This document shows, piece after piece, positions 1 through 7,323 of a stretch of DNA of 32,903 bases. Under the pieces are notes generated by a model. That model was not told the origin of the DNA, made no database searches, and worked only from the letters and a program-made list of their open reading frames with translations. Within the stretch, counting starts at the first letter, position 1, and each line of letters opens with the position of its first letter. A program made the position numbers and the translations under genes. The stretch spans positions 1 through 32,903 of the forward strand of contig CAZLNO010000032.1 in the NCBI GenBank assembly GCA_964561005.1, given 5' to 3'. This DNA is from CAZLNO01 sp964561005 (GTDB taxonomy: Bacteria; Pseudomonadota; Alphaproteobacteria; Kiloniellales; Rhodovibrionaceae).

Positions 1-938
1 GTGTCCGGCGCCAGCGCGATGGCCTGCTGCGCCGCCGCCTCCGCGCCGGCGATGTCGCCCTGCTCGCGCAGGGCGATGCTGAGCTGCCCGTGGGGCCGGG
101 GGTCGTCCGGCTCCAGCACCTGGGCATAGCGGTGCTGGCGCGCCGCCTCCTCGTAGCGGTGCTGAAGCTGCAGCGCGATACCCAGGTTGTTGGCGGCGTC
201 GCGGTTCTTCGGGTCCAGGTCGACGGCGCGGCGGAAGGCGGCCTCGGCGCCGGCGAGATCGCCCTGCTGCAACAGGGCGTTGCCGAGGTTGTTGTGCGCC
301 ATCGACAGCCGGTCGTCCAGCTCCACCGCCCGCCGGGCAGCCGCCAGCGCGTCCTCGGCCCGGCCCAGATCGCGATAGGCCTGGCTCAGGTTGGCGAAGG
401 CCTTGGCGTGCCGGGGCTCGCGCGCCACCAGGTCCTCCCAGGTCGCGACGGCGGCCGCCAGGTCGCCGCCATGCTGCTGGGCCAGGCCCAGGTTGAGGGC
501 GGCGTTGGCGTGGTCCGGGCGCGCCTCCAGGGCGCGGCGGCACAGCGCCATCGCCTCCGCCGCCTCGCCGGCCTGGGTCAGCGCGTTGGCCAGATTGCTG
601 AGCGCGTCGGCGTAGGTCTCGTCCAGCGCCACAGCCTTGCGCCAGGCGTCGATCGCTTCCTCGCGCCGTCCGTATTCCAGGGCCACGATGGCGAAGTTGT
701 TGAGGTAGATCGCGTTGTCCGGCGCCTCCGCCGCGACCTCGCCGAGCATCGCGTAGCCTTCGCGCTGCTTGCCCCGCTGGTAGCAGACGATGCCCAGCTC
801 ATGCCGCGCGTCGAGGTGATCGGGAATGCTGTTCAGGATGTCGCGGTAGGCGCGCTCGGCCACGACGAGATTGCCCGAGCGCCACTGCTGGCGGGCCAGG
901 TGGAGCGCCTGTTCGAGGGTGACTTCGGTGTTCGCCAT
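1..938 (-). CDS. TPR-repeat protein, 3' end beyond the window
   Basis: Minus-strand reading frame open from an ATG at 938 to the window edge, so only the first 312 residues are visible and the C-terminus is missing. The protein is built almost entirely of tandem 34-residue tetratricopeptide repeats; recurring units such as ALSNLANALTQAGEAAEA, ALNLGLAQQHGGDLAAA and AHNNLGNALLQQGDLAGAE show the usual small/large helix-turn-helix pattern. No signal peptide or membrane segment is seen at the N-terminus. TPR arrays are protein-protein scaffolds; in alphaproteobacteria long arrays of this sort often precede a sulfotransferase or glycosyltransferase domain, but whether one follows here cannot be seen. 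The ribosome-binding site is weak (GGGA about 8 bases upstream). It is divergent from the SDR pair that begins at 1144. Confidence 0.85.
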   Translation of the reverse strand, partial: MANTEVTLEQALHLARQQWRSGNLVVAERAYRDILNSIPDHLDARHELGIVCYQRGKQREGYAMLGEVAAEAPDNAIYLNNFAIVALEYGRREEAIDAWRKAVALDETYADALSNLANALTQAGEAAEAMALCRRALEARPDHANAALNLGLAQQHGGDLAAAVATWEDLVAREPRHAKAFANLSQAYRDLGRAEDALAAARRAVELDDRLSMAHNNLGNALLQQGDLAGAEAAFRRAVDLDPKNRDAANNLGIALQLQHRYEEAARQHRYAQVLEPDDPRPHGQLSIALREQGDIAGAEAAAQQAIALAPD

Positions 939-1143
939 GCCTGCATTCCCGGATCGTGGCACAACCGCCTCTGCCGCGGGCGGGAAATTTCGCAAACACG
1001 CGTTTACGTACAATTAACAAAGACCGCGTTGACCACCGCGCGGACCGGCCGGCGCGCGGCCGCCCCAGCTTGCCCCCCGCGCAGGGGCATGGCAGCTTCG
1101 CCGGCGGTTAAGACGTAGCGATCATCCAACAAGGGAGTCGTCC

Positions 1144-1926
1144 ATGCGCCTTGACGGGCAGGTCGCCCTGGTCACCGGGGCCGCGCGCGGCATCGGGCGG
1201 GCGATCGCCGAATGCTTCGCCGGCGAGGGCGCCCGCGTCGTCGTGGCGGACACCGCGGTCATCGACGGCGAGGCCACGGCGGCGGCCATCCGCCAGGCCG
1301 GCGGCGCGGCGGCCTTCGTCGCCTGCGACGTGGGCGACGGGGCGCAGGTGGACGCCGCCGTGGACGCGGCGGTGCAACGCTTCGGCCGGCTGGACTGCGC
1401 CGTCGCCAACGCGGGCATCGCCGCGACCGGGGATTTCCTGGACTTCGACGAGGCCGACTTCGACCGCGTGCTGCGCACCAACTTGAAGGGCTGTTTCCTG
1501 ACGGTGCGGGCCGCCGCGCGTCGGATGGCGGCGCAGGGCGGCGGCGGGACGATCGTGACGATGTCCTCGATCAACGGCCTGGTGGCGATGCCGCACGTGG
1601 TCGCCAACTGCGCCAGCAAGGGCGGCATCAACCAGCTCACCCGCGCCGCCGCGCTGGCCCTGGCGGAGCATGGGATTCGGGTGAACGCCATCGCGCCGGG
1701 CTCGGTGCGCGCCGGCATGGTGTACGACGTCAACCGCGACGACCAGGCGGCCTGGCGCGCGCTGGTCGCGCGCACGCCGCTGCGCCGCCTGGGGGAAGCC
1801 GAGGAGATCGCCAAGGTCGCGCTCTTTCTTGCCAGCCGGGACTCGGGCTACATCACCGGGCAGTGCCTCTATCCCGACGGCGGGCGGCTGGCGCTGAACT
1901 ACACCGTGCCGCTCGCCGAGGATTGA
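1144..1926 (+). CDS. SDR-family oxidoreductase lacking the catalytic tyrosine
   Basis: A 260-residue classical short-chain dehydrogenase/reductase, the normal family length. Seen: the TGAARGIG cofactor loop (residues 11-18), an acidic D36 at the end of the second strand (usually an NAD preference), the ANAG strand, Asn113 and Ser142. The YxxxK motif reads N155-C-A-S-K159: the general-acid tyrosine is an asparagine (codon AAC at 1606-1608, one base from TAC). The downstream paralogue has Tyr155 at the identical position, so the alignment is secure. The start follows an AAGGGAG ribosome-binding site. The gene sits 41 bases before the second SDR, and the two are probably one transcript. Family knowledge says loss of this Tyr normally abolishes carbonyl reduction, so this may be a pseudoenzyme or a subunit of a heteromer; the substrate is unknown. 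Confidence 0.9.
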   Translation: MRLDGQVALVTGAARGIGRAIAECFAGEGARVVVADTAVIDGEATAAAIRQAGGAAAFVACDVGDGAQVDAAVDAAVQRFGRLDCAVANAGIAATGDFLDFDEADFDRVLRTNLKGCFLTVRAAARRMAAQGGGGTIVTMSSINGLVAMPHVVANCASKGGINQLTRAAALALAEHGIRVNAIAPGSVRAGMVYDVNRDDQAAWRALVARTPLRRLGEAEEIAKVALFLASRDSGYITGQCLYPDGGRLALNYTVPLAED

Positions 1927-2732
1927 ACGAGGCTCGGACGGCGGACCGTCGACAAGGGAGGAACGCGATGCGCATGCAGGGCAAGGTGGCGGTGGTCACC
2001 GGCGCGGCGCGCGGGATCGGCCAGGCGGTCGCCCGGCGCTTCGCGCGCGAGGGCGCCAAGGTGGTGCTGTCGGACGTGCTGGAGACCGAGGGCGAGCGCG
2101 CCGCCGAGGAGATTCAGGAGGCCGGCGGCGAGGCCGTCTTCGTGGCCTGCGACGTCGGCGACAAGGCGCAGGTGGACGCGCTGATCGGCAAGGCGGTGGC
2201 GGCCTACGGCCGGCTGGACACCGTCGTCGCCAACGCCGCCATCGTGGTCAAGAACGACTTCCTCGACTTCACCGAGGAAGATTTCGACAAGGTCATCCGG
2301 ATCAACCTGAAGGGTGCCTTCCTGACCGGCCAGGCGGCGGCGCGGCAGATGGTCAAGCAGGGCGAAGGCGGCACGATCATCAACATGTCCTCGATCAACG
2401 CCGTCGTCGCCATCCCAACCATCACCCCGTACGTCGTGGCGAAGGGCGGGCTCAACCAGCTCACCAAGGTGGAGGCGCTGGCGCTGGCCGACCACGGCAT
2501 CCGGGCCAATGCCATCGGGCCGGGCTCGATCGGCACCGACATGGTGCGCCAGGTCGCCAGCGACCCCGACGCCTGGCGCGCGCTGATGAGCCGCACGCCG
2601 ATGGGCCGCCTGGGCGAGCCGGAGGAGGTCGCCTCGGTCGCGGTGTTCCTCGCCACGGAGGATTCCGGCTACATGACCGGGCAGTGCATCTATCCCGACG
2701 GCGGGCGGCTGGCGCTGAACTACACCGTGCCG
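1868..2732 (+). repeat. 44-bp exact direct repeat in the 3' ends of the SDR pair
   Basis: Positions 1868-1911 and 2689-2732 are identical over 44 bases, beginning TCTATCCCGACGG and ending CACCGTGCCG. Each copy encodes the same C-terminal peptide, PDGGRLALNYTVP. The rest of the two genes has diverged much more, including at third codon positions. The entry spans from the first copy to the end of the second. Confidence 0.9.
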
Positions 2733-2747
2733 GTGAAGGAGGACTGA
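1968..2747 (+). CDS. SDR-family oxidoreductase (intact paralogue)
   Basis: A 259-residue classical SDR, tandem paralogue of the gene just upstream. It has TGAARGIG at 11-18, an aspartate at the end of strand 2 (VVLSD), and a complete Ser142-Tyr155-Lys159 catalytic set; the usual NAG appears as NAA. The start chosen is the ATG at 1968 preceded by AAGGGAGG; the reading frame is open much further upstream, but that part overlaps the first SDR in another frame and has no family similarity. Both paralogues end in the same PDGGRLALNYTVP tail. The family uses NAD(P)H to interconvert alcohols and carbonyls; many relatives act on sugars or 3-oxoacyl groups, and the sequence alone does not fix the substrate. 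It is followed by a repeat-rich intergenic region. Confidence 0.9.
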   Translation: MRMQGKVAVVTGAARGIGQAVARRFAREGAKVVLSDVLETEGERAAEEIQEAGGEAVFVACDVGDKAQVDALIGKAVAAYGRLDTVVANAAIVVKNDFLDFTEEDFDKVIRINLKGAFLTGQAAARQMVKQGEGGTIINMSSINAVVAIPTITPYVVAKGGLNQLTKVEALALADHGIRANAIGPGSIGTDMVRQVASDPDAWRALMSRTPMGRLGEPEEVASVAVFLATEDSGYMTGQCIYPDGGRLALNYTVPVKED

Positions 2748-2757
2748 CGCGCCTGCG

Positions 2758-2884
2758 GGCGCGTCCCCCCTCGCTGGCCCTCCCCCACGGGCCCTCCCCC
2801 AAAAGAGGAGGGGACGCTGCCACGAATATTCGTGTCAACGCAGGCCCAGTCCCTTCCTCCCTTGGGGGAAGATTAGGATGGGGG
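2758..2884. repeat. Intergenic inverted-repeat cluster (REP-like)
   Basis: Three nested or adjacent palindromes lie between the convergent SDR and trcR genes. GCGTCCCC (2761-2768) pairs with GGGGACGC (2810-2817) and encloses CCCTCC/GGAGGG (2792-2797/2807-2812). CACGAATATTCGTG (2821-2834) is a perfect 14-bp palindrome. CTTCCTCC (2853-2860) pairs with GGGGGAAG (2864-2871). The last element, with its GATTAGGATGGGGG flank, resembles repeats dispersed between genes in many proteobacterial genomes. No T-tract follows the stems on either strand, so a simple terminator is not evident. Confidence 0.6.
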
Positions 2885-2911
2885 ACGCGGCGTCGGCCGC
2901 GTCACCGGGCC

Positions 2912-3514
2912 TCAGCCGAAGTCGCTTTCCGACTCCGCGCCGACGGCGGCCTCCGTCTCGCCGGGCGGGTCCTGCGGGCCGCCCTCGCGGGCGCGCTGGG
3001 CGCGGGCCTTCTCGATGGTGGCGTTCAGTTCGGACTGCGTGCACAGGCCCAGCAGCACCGGGTCGCGCGGCTGGATGTTCTGGATGTTCCAGTGCGTACG
3101 GTCGCGGATCGACTGGATGGTCGTCTTCGTCGTGCCGATCAGCTTGCAGATCTGCGCGTCCTTGATCTCCGGATGGTTGCGCAGCACCCAGGCGATGCCG
3201 TCCGGCTTGTCCTGCCGCTTGGCGACCGGCGTGTACTTCGGCCCCTTGGTGCGCTCCACCGGCTTCGGCAGGTCGCTCGTGGCCCGGCGCAGGCGCGCCT
3301 TGGGGTCCTTCTGGCAGCGCTCGATCTCTTCCTGGGTGAGCTGGCCGTTGGCGACGGGGTCCAGGCCCTGCATCCCGCTGGCCACCTCGCCGTCGGCGAT
3401 GCCCTGCACCTCGAGCTGATGCAGGCCGCAGAACTCGGCGATCTGGTCGAAGGTCAGCGAGGTGTTGTCCACGAGCCAGACGGCCGTGGCCTTGGGCATG
3501 AGCGGCTTTGCCAT
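2912..3514 (-). CDS. trcR: Cell cycle transcriptional regulator TrcR (DUF1013)
   Basis: A 200-residue protein matching the DUF1013/TrcR family of alphaproteobacteria. Recognisable blocks are the N-terminal TAVWLVDNTSLTFDQIAEFC, the central GIAWVLRNHPEIKDAQI and KLIGTTKTTIQSIRDR, and TAL-like LLGLCTQSELNATIEKA. The middle block reads as a DNA-binding helix-turn-helix (KLIGTTKTTIQSIRDRTHWN). The family is known as a cell-cycle transcription factor that associates with RNA polymerase in this class. The start is the ATG at 3514, preceded by GAGGGAGA at good spacing; an in-frame upstream extension has no family similarity. The acidic, low-complexity C-terminus is normal for the family. It lies downstream of the quinone oxidoreductase with a 162-base gap, so it probably has its own promoter. 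Confidence 0.88.
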   Translation of the reverse strand: MAKPLMPKATAVWLVDNTSLTFDQIAEFCGLHQLEVQGIADGEVASGMQGLDPVANGQLTQEEIERCQKDPKARLRRATSDLPKPVERTKGPKYTPVAKRQDKPDGIAWVLRNHPEIKDAQICKLIGTTKTTIQSIRDRTHWNIQNIQPRDPVLLGLCTQSELNATIEKARAQRAREGGPQDPPGETEAAVGAESESDFG

Positions 3515-3676
3515 GATCTCTCCCTCGAATGGCATGGTAGGGTCGCGTCCAGCCGGCACCGCGGCGCGAGGCCCAACGGCGGGCGAGCGACCTCGAAACT
3601 TACGGGCTTTCAATCGAATATAGAGACCTGCGGGCCGGGGCGAAAGGCCGCAACGCCCGCCGTGCGCGGATTTTTC

Positions 3677-4678
3677 CTAGGGCACGAGCACGATTTTGCC
3701 GATGTGGGCCGAGGACTCCATCAACCGATGCGCCTCGGCCGCCTGATCGAGGGAAAAGGTCTGGTGCACCAGCACCCTGACCTCGCCGGCGGCCAGCAGC
3801 GGCCAGACGTGGCGGCGCAGCTTTTGCGCGATGTCGGCCTTGAAGGCCACGTCGCGGGCGCGCAGCGTGGAGCCGGTGATGGTCAGCCGCTTCAGCATCA
3901 CCGGCAGAAAGTTCACCTCCGCCTTGGGGCCGTGCAGAAAGGCGATGAAGACCAGCCGGCCCGCCGTGGCCAGCGCCTTGATATCGCGCGGGATGTAGTC
4001 GCCGCCCACCATGTCCAGGATCAGGTCCACGCCGGCGCCCTGCGTGGCCTCCTTCACGACCTCGACGAAATCCTCCTCGCGATAGTTGATGGCGCGCGCG
4101 GCGCCCAGCTCGGCGCAGACCCGGCACTTCTCCGCGCTGCCGGCGGTGGCGTAGACCTCGGCGCCGAAGGCGCGGGCGAGCTGGATCGCCGTGGTGCCGA
4201 TGCCGCTGCTGCCGCCGTGCACCAGGAAGCGCTCGCCCTTCGTCAGTCGGCCCCGGTCGAAGACGTTGGAATAGACGGTGAAGAAGGTCTCCGGCAGCGC
4301 CGCGGCGTGCACCGCGCCGAAGCCCTCGGGCCAGGGCAGGCACTGCGCCGCCGGCGCGGGGCAATACCGCGCGTAGCCGCCGCCGGTGACCAGCGCCGTC
4401 ACCTGGTCGCCCACGCCCAGCTCGCTCACCCCCTCGCCCAGCGCGGCGACGCGACCGGCCACCTCCAGGCCCGGGATGTCCGAGGCGCCCGGCGGCGGCG
4501 GATAGCCGCCCTGGCGCTGCAGCACGTCCGGCCGGTTGACCCCGGCGGCCGCCACCTCGATCAGCACCTCGCCGGCGCCTGGGGTCGGCACCGGGCGCTC
4601 GACGGGTCGCAGGACCTCGGGGCCGCCGGGCTCGGCGATCTCGATGGCGGTCATCGTGGCCGGCAGGGCCTCGGACAT
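3677..4678 (-). CDS. NAD(P)H-quinone oxidoreductase, PIG3 type
   Basis: A 333-residue zinc-independent medium-chain dehydrogenase/reductase. The N-terminal GroES-like half contains GVNRPDVLQRQGGYPPPPG and PGLEVAGRV, typical of PIG3/QOR proteins. The nucleotide-binding loop VHGGSSGIG is at residues 153-161, and the C-terminal LRARDVAFKADIA and HRLMESSAHIGKIVL segments are those of the TIGR/PIG3 branch. The zinc ligands of alcohol dehydrogenases are absent, as expected. The likely reaction is one-electron reduction of quinones with NADPH in the cytoplasm. The ATG at 4678 has GGAGG 9 bases upstream; a second in-frame ATG eight codons later is possible. It is divergent from the DUF1192 gene, with a roughly 100-base shared promoter region. 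Confidence 0.9.
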   Translation of the reverse strand: MSEALPATMTAIEIAEPGGPEVLRPVERPVPTPGAGEVLIEVAAAGVNRPDVLQRQGGYPPPPGASDIPGLEVAGRVAALGEGVSELGVGDQVTALVTGGGYARYCPAPAAQCLPWPEGFGAVHAAALPETFFTVYSNVFDRGRLTKGERFLVHGGSSGIGTTAIQLARAFGAEVYATAGSAEKCRVCAELGAARAINYREEDFVEVVKEATQGAGVDLILDMVGGDYIPRDIKALATAGRLVFIAFLHGPKAEVNFLPVMLKRLTITGSTLRARDVAFKADIAQKLRRHVWPLLAAGEVRVLVHQTFSLDQAAEAHRLMESSAHIGKIVLVP

Positions 4679-4778
4679 GGCAAGCGCCTCCAGGCGGTGG
4701 GGTTGCTGGCATCGCGTCGCGGCATCTTCCTTAGTATGATTGTTCGCGGAGAGGCAAGCCAACCGCGCGGAGGCGGCA

Positions 4779-4961
4779 ATGGACGACGACGAGCTGCAAC
4801 CACGTGCCCGACTGGCCCAGGCGCGGCCCTTGGACACCTTCTCCGTGGAGGAGTTGCGGACCTATGAGACGGCCCTGACTCAGGAGCTGGAGCAGGTGCG
4901 CGCGGTGATGCGGGAGAAGGAGTCGCACCTCTCGGGCGCGGACAAGCTGTTCAAGCTCTAG
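4779..4961 (+). CDS. DUF1192 family small protein
   Basis: A 60-residue protein beginning MDDDELQPRARL and containing LDTFSVEELRTYETALTQEL followed by an amphipathic helix, the pattern of the DUF1192 family, whose function is unknown. It probably forms a short coiled coil and has no membrane segment or signal peptide. The start is the ATG at 4779 with GCGGAGG upstream; a longer in-frame start at 4740 would add 13 residues not found in the family. In other alphaproteobacteria this gene commonly neighbours a PIG3-type oxidoreductase and TrcR, as it does here. Its stop codon overlaps the stop of the convergent gene at 4958-4961. Confidence 0.85.
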   Translation: MDDDELQPRARLAQARPLDTFSVEELRTYETALTQELEQVRAVMREKESHLSGADKLFKL

Positions 4962-5197
4962 GCGCGCCGGTGTTCCGGGCCGGCGGGGCCGTGGCGGCCG
5001 CGGGCGCGCAGGTACAGCAGCCACCCCACGGGCCCCAGCAGCAGCACCATCACCAGCCAGCCGGCGCGCGGGCCCAGCGGGCAGCGGCTGCCCGGCGGCG
5101 GTCGCCAGGGGCCGCCGCGCGGCGACAGCAGCACGTGCATGAGCGGCAGGGCGAAGCCGCCGATCAGGATGGTCCAGGCGAGGATCGCTTCGCTCAT
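4958..5197 (-). CDS. Small two-helix membrane protein (PLDc_N-like)
   Basis: A 79-residue protein with two hydrophobic segments: residues about 5-25 (ILAWTILIGGFALPLMHVLL) and about 46-68 (GWLVMVLLLGPVGWLLYLRA). The second segment, ending in a basic LRARGR, resembles the PLDc_N domain found in many small bacterial membrane proteins, where the aromatic-x-P-G-x-LLY pattern recurs. Both termini are short and polar. The start is the ATG at 5197; an in-frame ATG 30 bases upstream is less likely. No specific function is known. It is convergent with DUF1192, and the two stop codons share the palindrome CTAG. Confidence 0.7.
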   Translation of the reverse strand: MSEAILAWTILIGGFALPLMHVLLSPRGGPWRPPPGSRCPLGPRAGWLVMVLLLGPVGWLLYLRARGRHGPAGPEHRRA

Positions 5198-5312
5198 CGC
5201 CGACAAGAATGGCCTCGGCACGCGCATTTGACCAGGGCGCGATTGCCGTTGTTGCGCCGCGGCGTTATGACGTTCGCGGCTGCATCAAGGTTCCGTGCAA
5301 GGGAGGACCATC

Positions 5313-6095
5313 ATGCTCAAGGGAAAGACGGCGCTGGTGACCGGCTCGACCAGCGGCATCGGGCTGGGCATGGCCGGGCGCTTCGCCGCCGAGGGCGCCA
5401 ACGTCGTGCTGAACGGCTTCGGCGACCGCGAAGAGATCGAGCGCCTGCGCCAGGACATGGCCGAGAAGAACGGCGTCGAGGTCGCCTACTCCGACGCCGA
5501 CATGGCCGAGCCGGAGGCCATCGAGGGCATGATCCGCGCGGCGGAGAAGCGGCTCGGCGCGGTCGACATCCTGGTCAACAACGCCGGCATCCAGCACGTC
5601 GCGCCGGTCGACGACTTCCCGGCGGAGAAATGGAAGGCGATTATCGACATCAACCTGAGCCACGTCTTCCACACCACGCACCACGCATTGCCGAAGATGC
5701 GCGAGAAGGGCTGGGGGCGCATCATCAACATCGCCTCGGCGCACGGCCTCGTCGCCTCGGCCGGCAAGGCGGCCTATGTCGCGGCCAAGCACGGCGTGGT
5801 CGGGTTGACCAAGGTGACGGCGCTGGACACCGCCGGCAGCGGCATCACCTGCAACGCCATCTGCCCCGGCTGGGTCAAGACGCCGCTGGTGGTTCAGCAG
5901 ATCGAGGCCAAGGCGCGGGAGAAGGGCGTCCCGATCGAGCAGGCCGAGCGCGAGTTGCTGGCCGAGAAGCAGCCGGCCCTGGAGTTCGTGACGCCGGAGC
6001 AGATCGCCGCCTACGCGGTCTTCCTCTGCTCGGAGGACGCGCGCACGGTCACCGGCGCGCAGATCCAGATCGACGGCGGCTGGACGGCGCAGTAG
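5313..6095 (+). CDS. bdhA: D-3-hydroxybutyrate dehydrogenase
   Basis: A 260-residue SDR of the 3-hydroxybutyrate dehydrogenase branch. It has TGSTSGIG (10-17), NNAG (89-92), Asn114, Ser142, Tyr155 and Lys159. Branch-specific features are the GIQHVAPVDDFP segment with Gln94, the substrate loop after GWVKTPLV, and the QIEAKAREKGV and ERELLAEKQPALEFV helices. It oxidises (R)-3-hydroxybutyrate to acetoacetate with NAD+ in the cytoplasm, a step in mobilising polyhydroxybutyrate and ketone bodies. The length is exactly that of characterised bacterial enzymes. The start at 5313 follows AAGGGAGG, while an in-frame start at 5295 would place that ribosome-binding site inside the gene. No other PHB-cycle gene is present in the window. 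Confidence 0.93.
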   Translation: MLKGKTALVTGSTSGIGLGMAGRFAAEGANVVLNGFGDREEIERLRQDMAEKNGVEVAYSDADMAEPEAIEGMIRAAEKRLGAVDILVNNAGIQHVAPVDDFPAEKWKAIIDINLSHVFHTTHHALPKMREKGWGRIINIASAHGLVASAGKAAYVAAKHGVVGLTKVTALDTAGSGITCNAICPGWVKTPLVVQQIEAKAREKGVPIEQAERELLAEKQPALEFVTPEQIAAYAVFLCSEDARTVTGAQIQIDGGWTAQ

Positions 6096-6113
6096 GCCGG
6101 CACGGGCCGCCGC

Positions 6114-6779
6114 CTAGTACCAGATTTCCATGCGCAGGCCGCGGGAGTCGCGCGGCGGCTCGCCGTCGGGCACGCGGCGGGCGCGGCCGGCGAGGATGTT
6201 CCGCGCCGTCAGGGCGCAGGCGGCGGCGTCCAGGATGTCGTCCGGCTGCGCCTCGCGGCGCGGGAAGCGGTCCAGCAGCGGCGAAGGGTCGGGCAGTCCG
6301 GTGGCAAGGAGCAGCCGCAGCCGGGCGGCGCGCCCCTCGCGCGTCGTCTTGCGCGGCAGCGCCGCGCCGCCGTTGAGGCGGTGGAAGATCAGCTCCGGAT
6401 GCGATTCGAAGACCCGCGTCTGGTCCGCCGGGGTGAGGGCCGCGTCCAGCTCCGCGATCCGGCGGCCGATGTGCCAGGATTGCTTGGCCAGACCGGTGCC
6501 CTCGCGCGCCTTGCCCTGGGCGTTGGCCTCGGCGTGGGCGAGGCCGAGCATGTAGCGGCGGGGCGGGGCGAAGACGCTGGACTTGCGCCCGCGCGGCAAC
6601 AGCCGCCGCGCCGCCAGGTCGCAGGCGCGCGGGCCGGCGTCGCTCAGTCCGATCGGCATGTCCACGGCGACTGCCCTCAGTTCCGCGCACGGCAGGGCAG
6701 GGAAGCGCGGCGCCAGTTCCGCCTCCAGCGCGCCGTCGCGCCAGATCACGGCAAGCCAGCCGGCGCGCGCGCCGTCCAC
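6114..6779 (-). CDS. DUF429 family protein (predicted RNase H-like nuclease fold)
   Basis: A 221-residue protein of the DUF429 family. Seen: the N-terminal DGARAGWLAV strand, VAVDMPIGL, RACDLAARRLL, SSVFAPPRR, the FESHPELIFHRLNGG block, and the C-terminal DDILDAAACALTA and RGLRMEIWY. The family is predicted to have an RNase H-like fold with conserved acidic residues; its biochemical role is not established. The best start is a GTG at 6779, but relatives usually carry four or five extra residues before DGxRxGW, and those codons (GTC GGG GGC) are present upstream without any ATG, GTG or TTG. It lies 25 bases after the PCuAC-like gene and is probably co-transcribed and perhaps translationally coupled with it. 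Confidence 0.85.
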   Translation of the reverse strand: MDGARAGWLAVIWRDGALEAELAPRFPALPCAELRAVAVDMPIGLSDAGPRACDLAARRLLPRGRKSSVFAPPRRYMLGLAHAEANAQGKAREGTGLAKQSWHIGRRIAELDAALTPADQTRVFESHPELIFHRLNGGAALPRKTTREGRAARLRLLLATGLPDPSPLLDRFPRREAQPDDILDAAACALTARNILAGRARRVPDGEPPRDSRGLRMEIWY

Positions 6780-6804
6780 GCCCCCGACCGGCGGGCCTGC
6801 GTCC

Positions 6805-7323
6805 TCAGTCGTGATGCGCGCCTTCCCGGTCGTGGTGTTCGCCGCCGTGGCCGCTGCCGCGGCCCGAGCCTGTGCCGTGATGCGGCATCTCGACCACCTC
6901 GTCGGGGTTCATGGTCCCCTGGCCGATCGCCATGTGGAACTGCATGGCCGAGGCGCCCTCGATCCGGAAGCGGACGGGGACGGCCTTGCCCTCCGGGAAG
7001 TCGGTCTTGAGGCCGTGTAGACGGAGCCGGAAGGACTCCGGCGTCAGAGTCTCCCCCGGCGGGATCGTCACCCGCGAAACCTCGCGCCCCTGGTGGATCA
7101 GAGCGACGCTCTCGGCCACGGGACAGCTTGCGCCGGCGATGGTGATCGGCTGGTCGCCGGTGTTGACCAAGGTCGGGTGACCCTGCGTCATCTCCCCGGC
7201 ACGGGCCGGGCCGACCCAGGGATGGACGACCTGGAGACCGCCCTTCTGCGCGGTGTGCGCGGCGGCCGGCGCCGTCGTTCCCAGGGCCAGGGCGGCGGCC
7301 AGCACGAGTCCCTTCAAACGCAT
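6805..7323 (-). CDS. PCuAC-like periplasmic protein with His-rich tail and missing copper ligands
   Basis: A 172-residue protein with a Sec signal peptide (basic MRLK, hydrophobic core, AAA cleavage near residue 22) and a DUF461/PCuAC beta-sandwich: LVNTGDQPITIAGASCPVAE, then IPPGETL and LHGLKTDFPEGKAVPVRF. PCuAC proteins deliver Cu(I) to cytochrome oxidase through a conserved H-M...H-x-M set. Here the usual H-x-M before the GL turn is replaced by R99-L-R101, and the earlier methionine-rich segment is replaced by GREVSRV; only H77 remains near the first site. Instead the C-terminus (about 147-172) is rich in His and acidic residues (PHHG, GGEHHD, AHHD), which could bind metal. The start is the ATG at 7323. 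It probably forms an operon with the DUF429 gene. Confidence 0.82.
   Translation of the reverse strand: MRLKGLVLAAALALGTTAPAAAHTAQKGGLQVVHPWVGPARAGEMTQGHPTLVNTGDQPITIAGASCPVAESVALIHQGREVSRVTIPPGETLTPESFRLRLHGLKTDFPEGKAVPVRFRIEGASAMQFHMAIGQGTMNPDEVVEMPHHGTGSGRGSGHGGEHHDREGAHHD

Noticed and set aside
1212..1967. N-terminal extension of the second SDR
   Set aside because: It overlaps the first SDR in another frame, and a strong ribosome-binding site and family alignment place the start at 1968.
2684..4867. Long plus-strand frame of over 700 codons
   Set aside because: Antisense to trcR and the quinone oxidoreductase, with Arg/Gly/Ala-rich low-complexity translation and no motifs.
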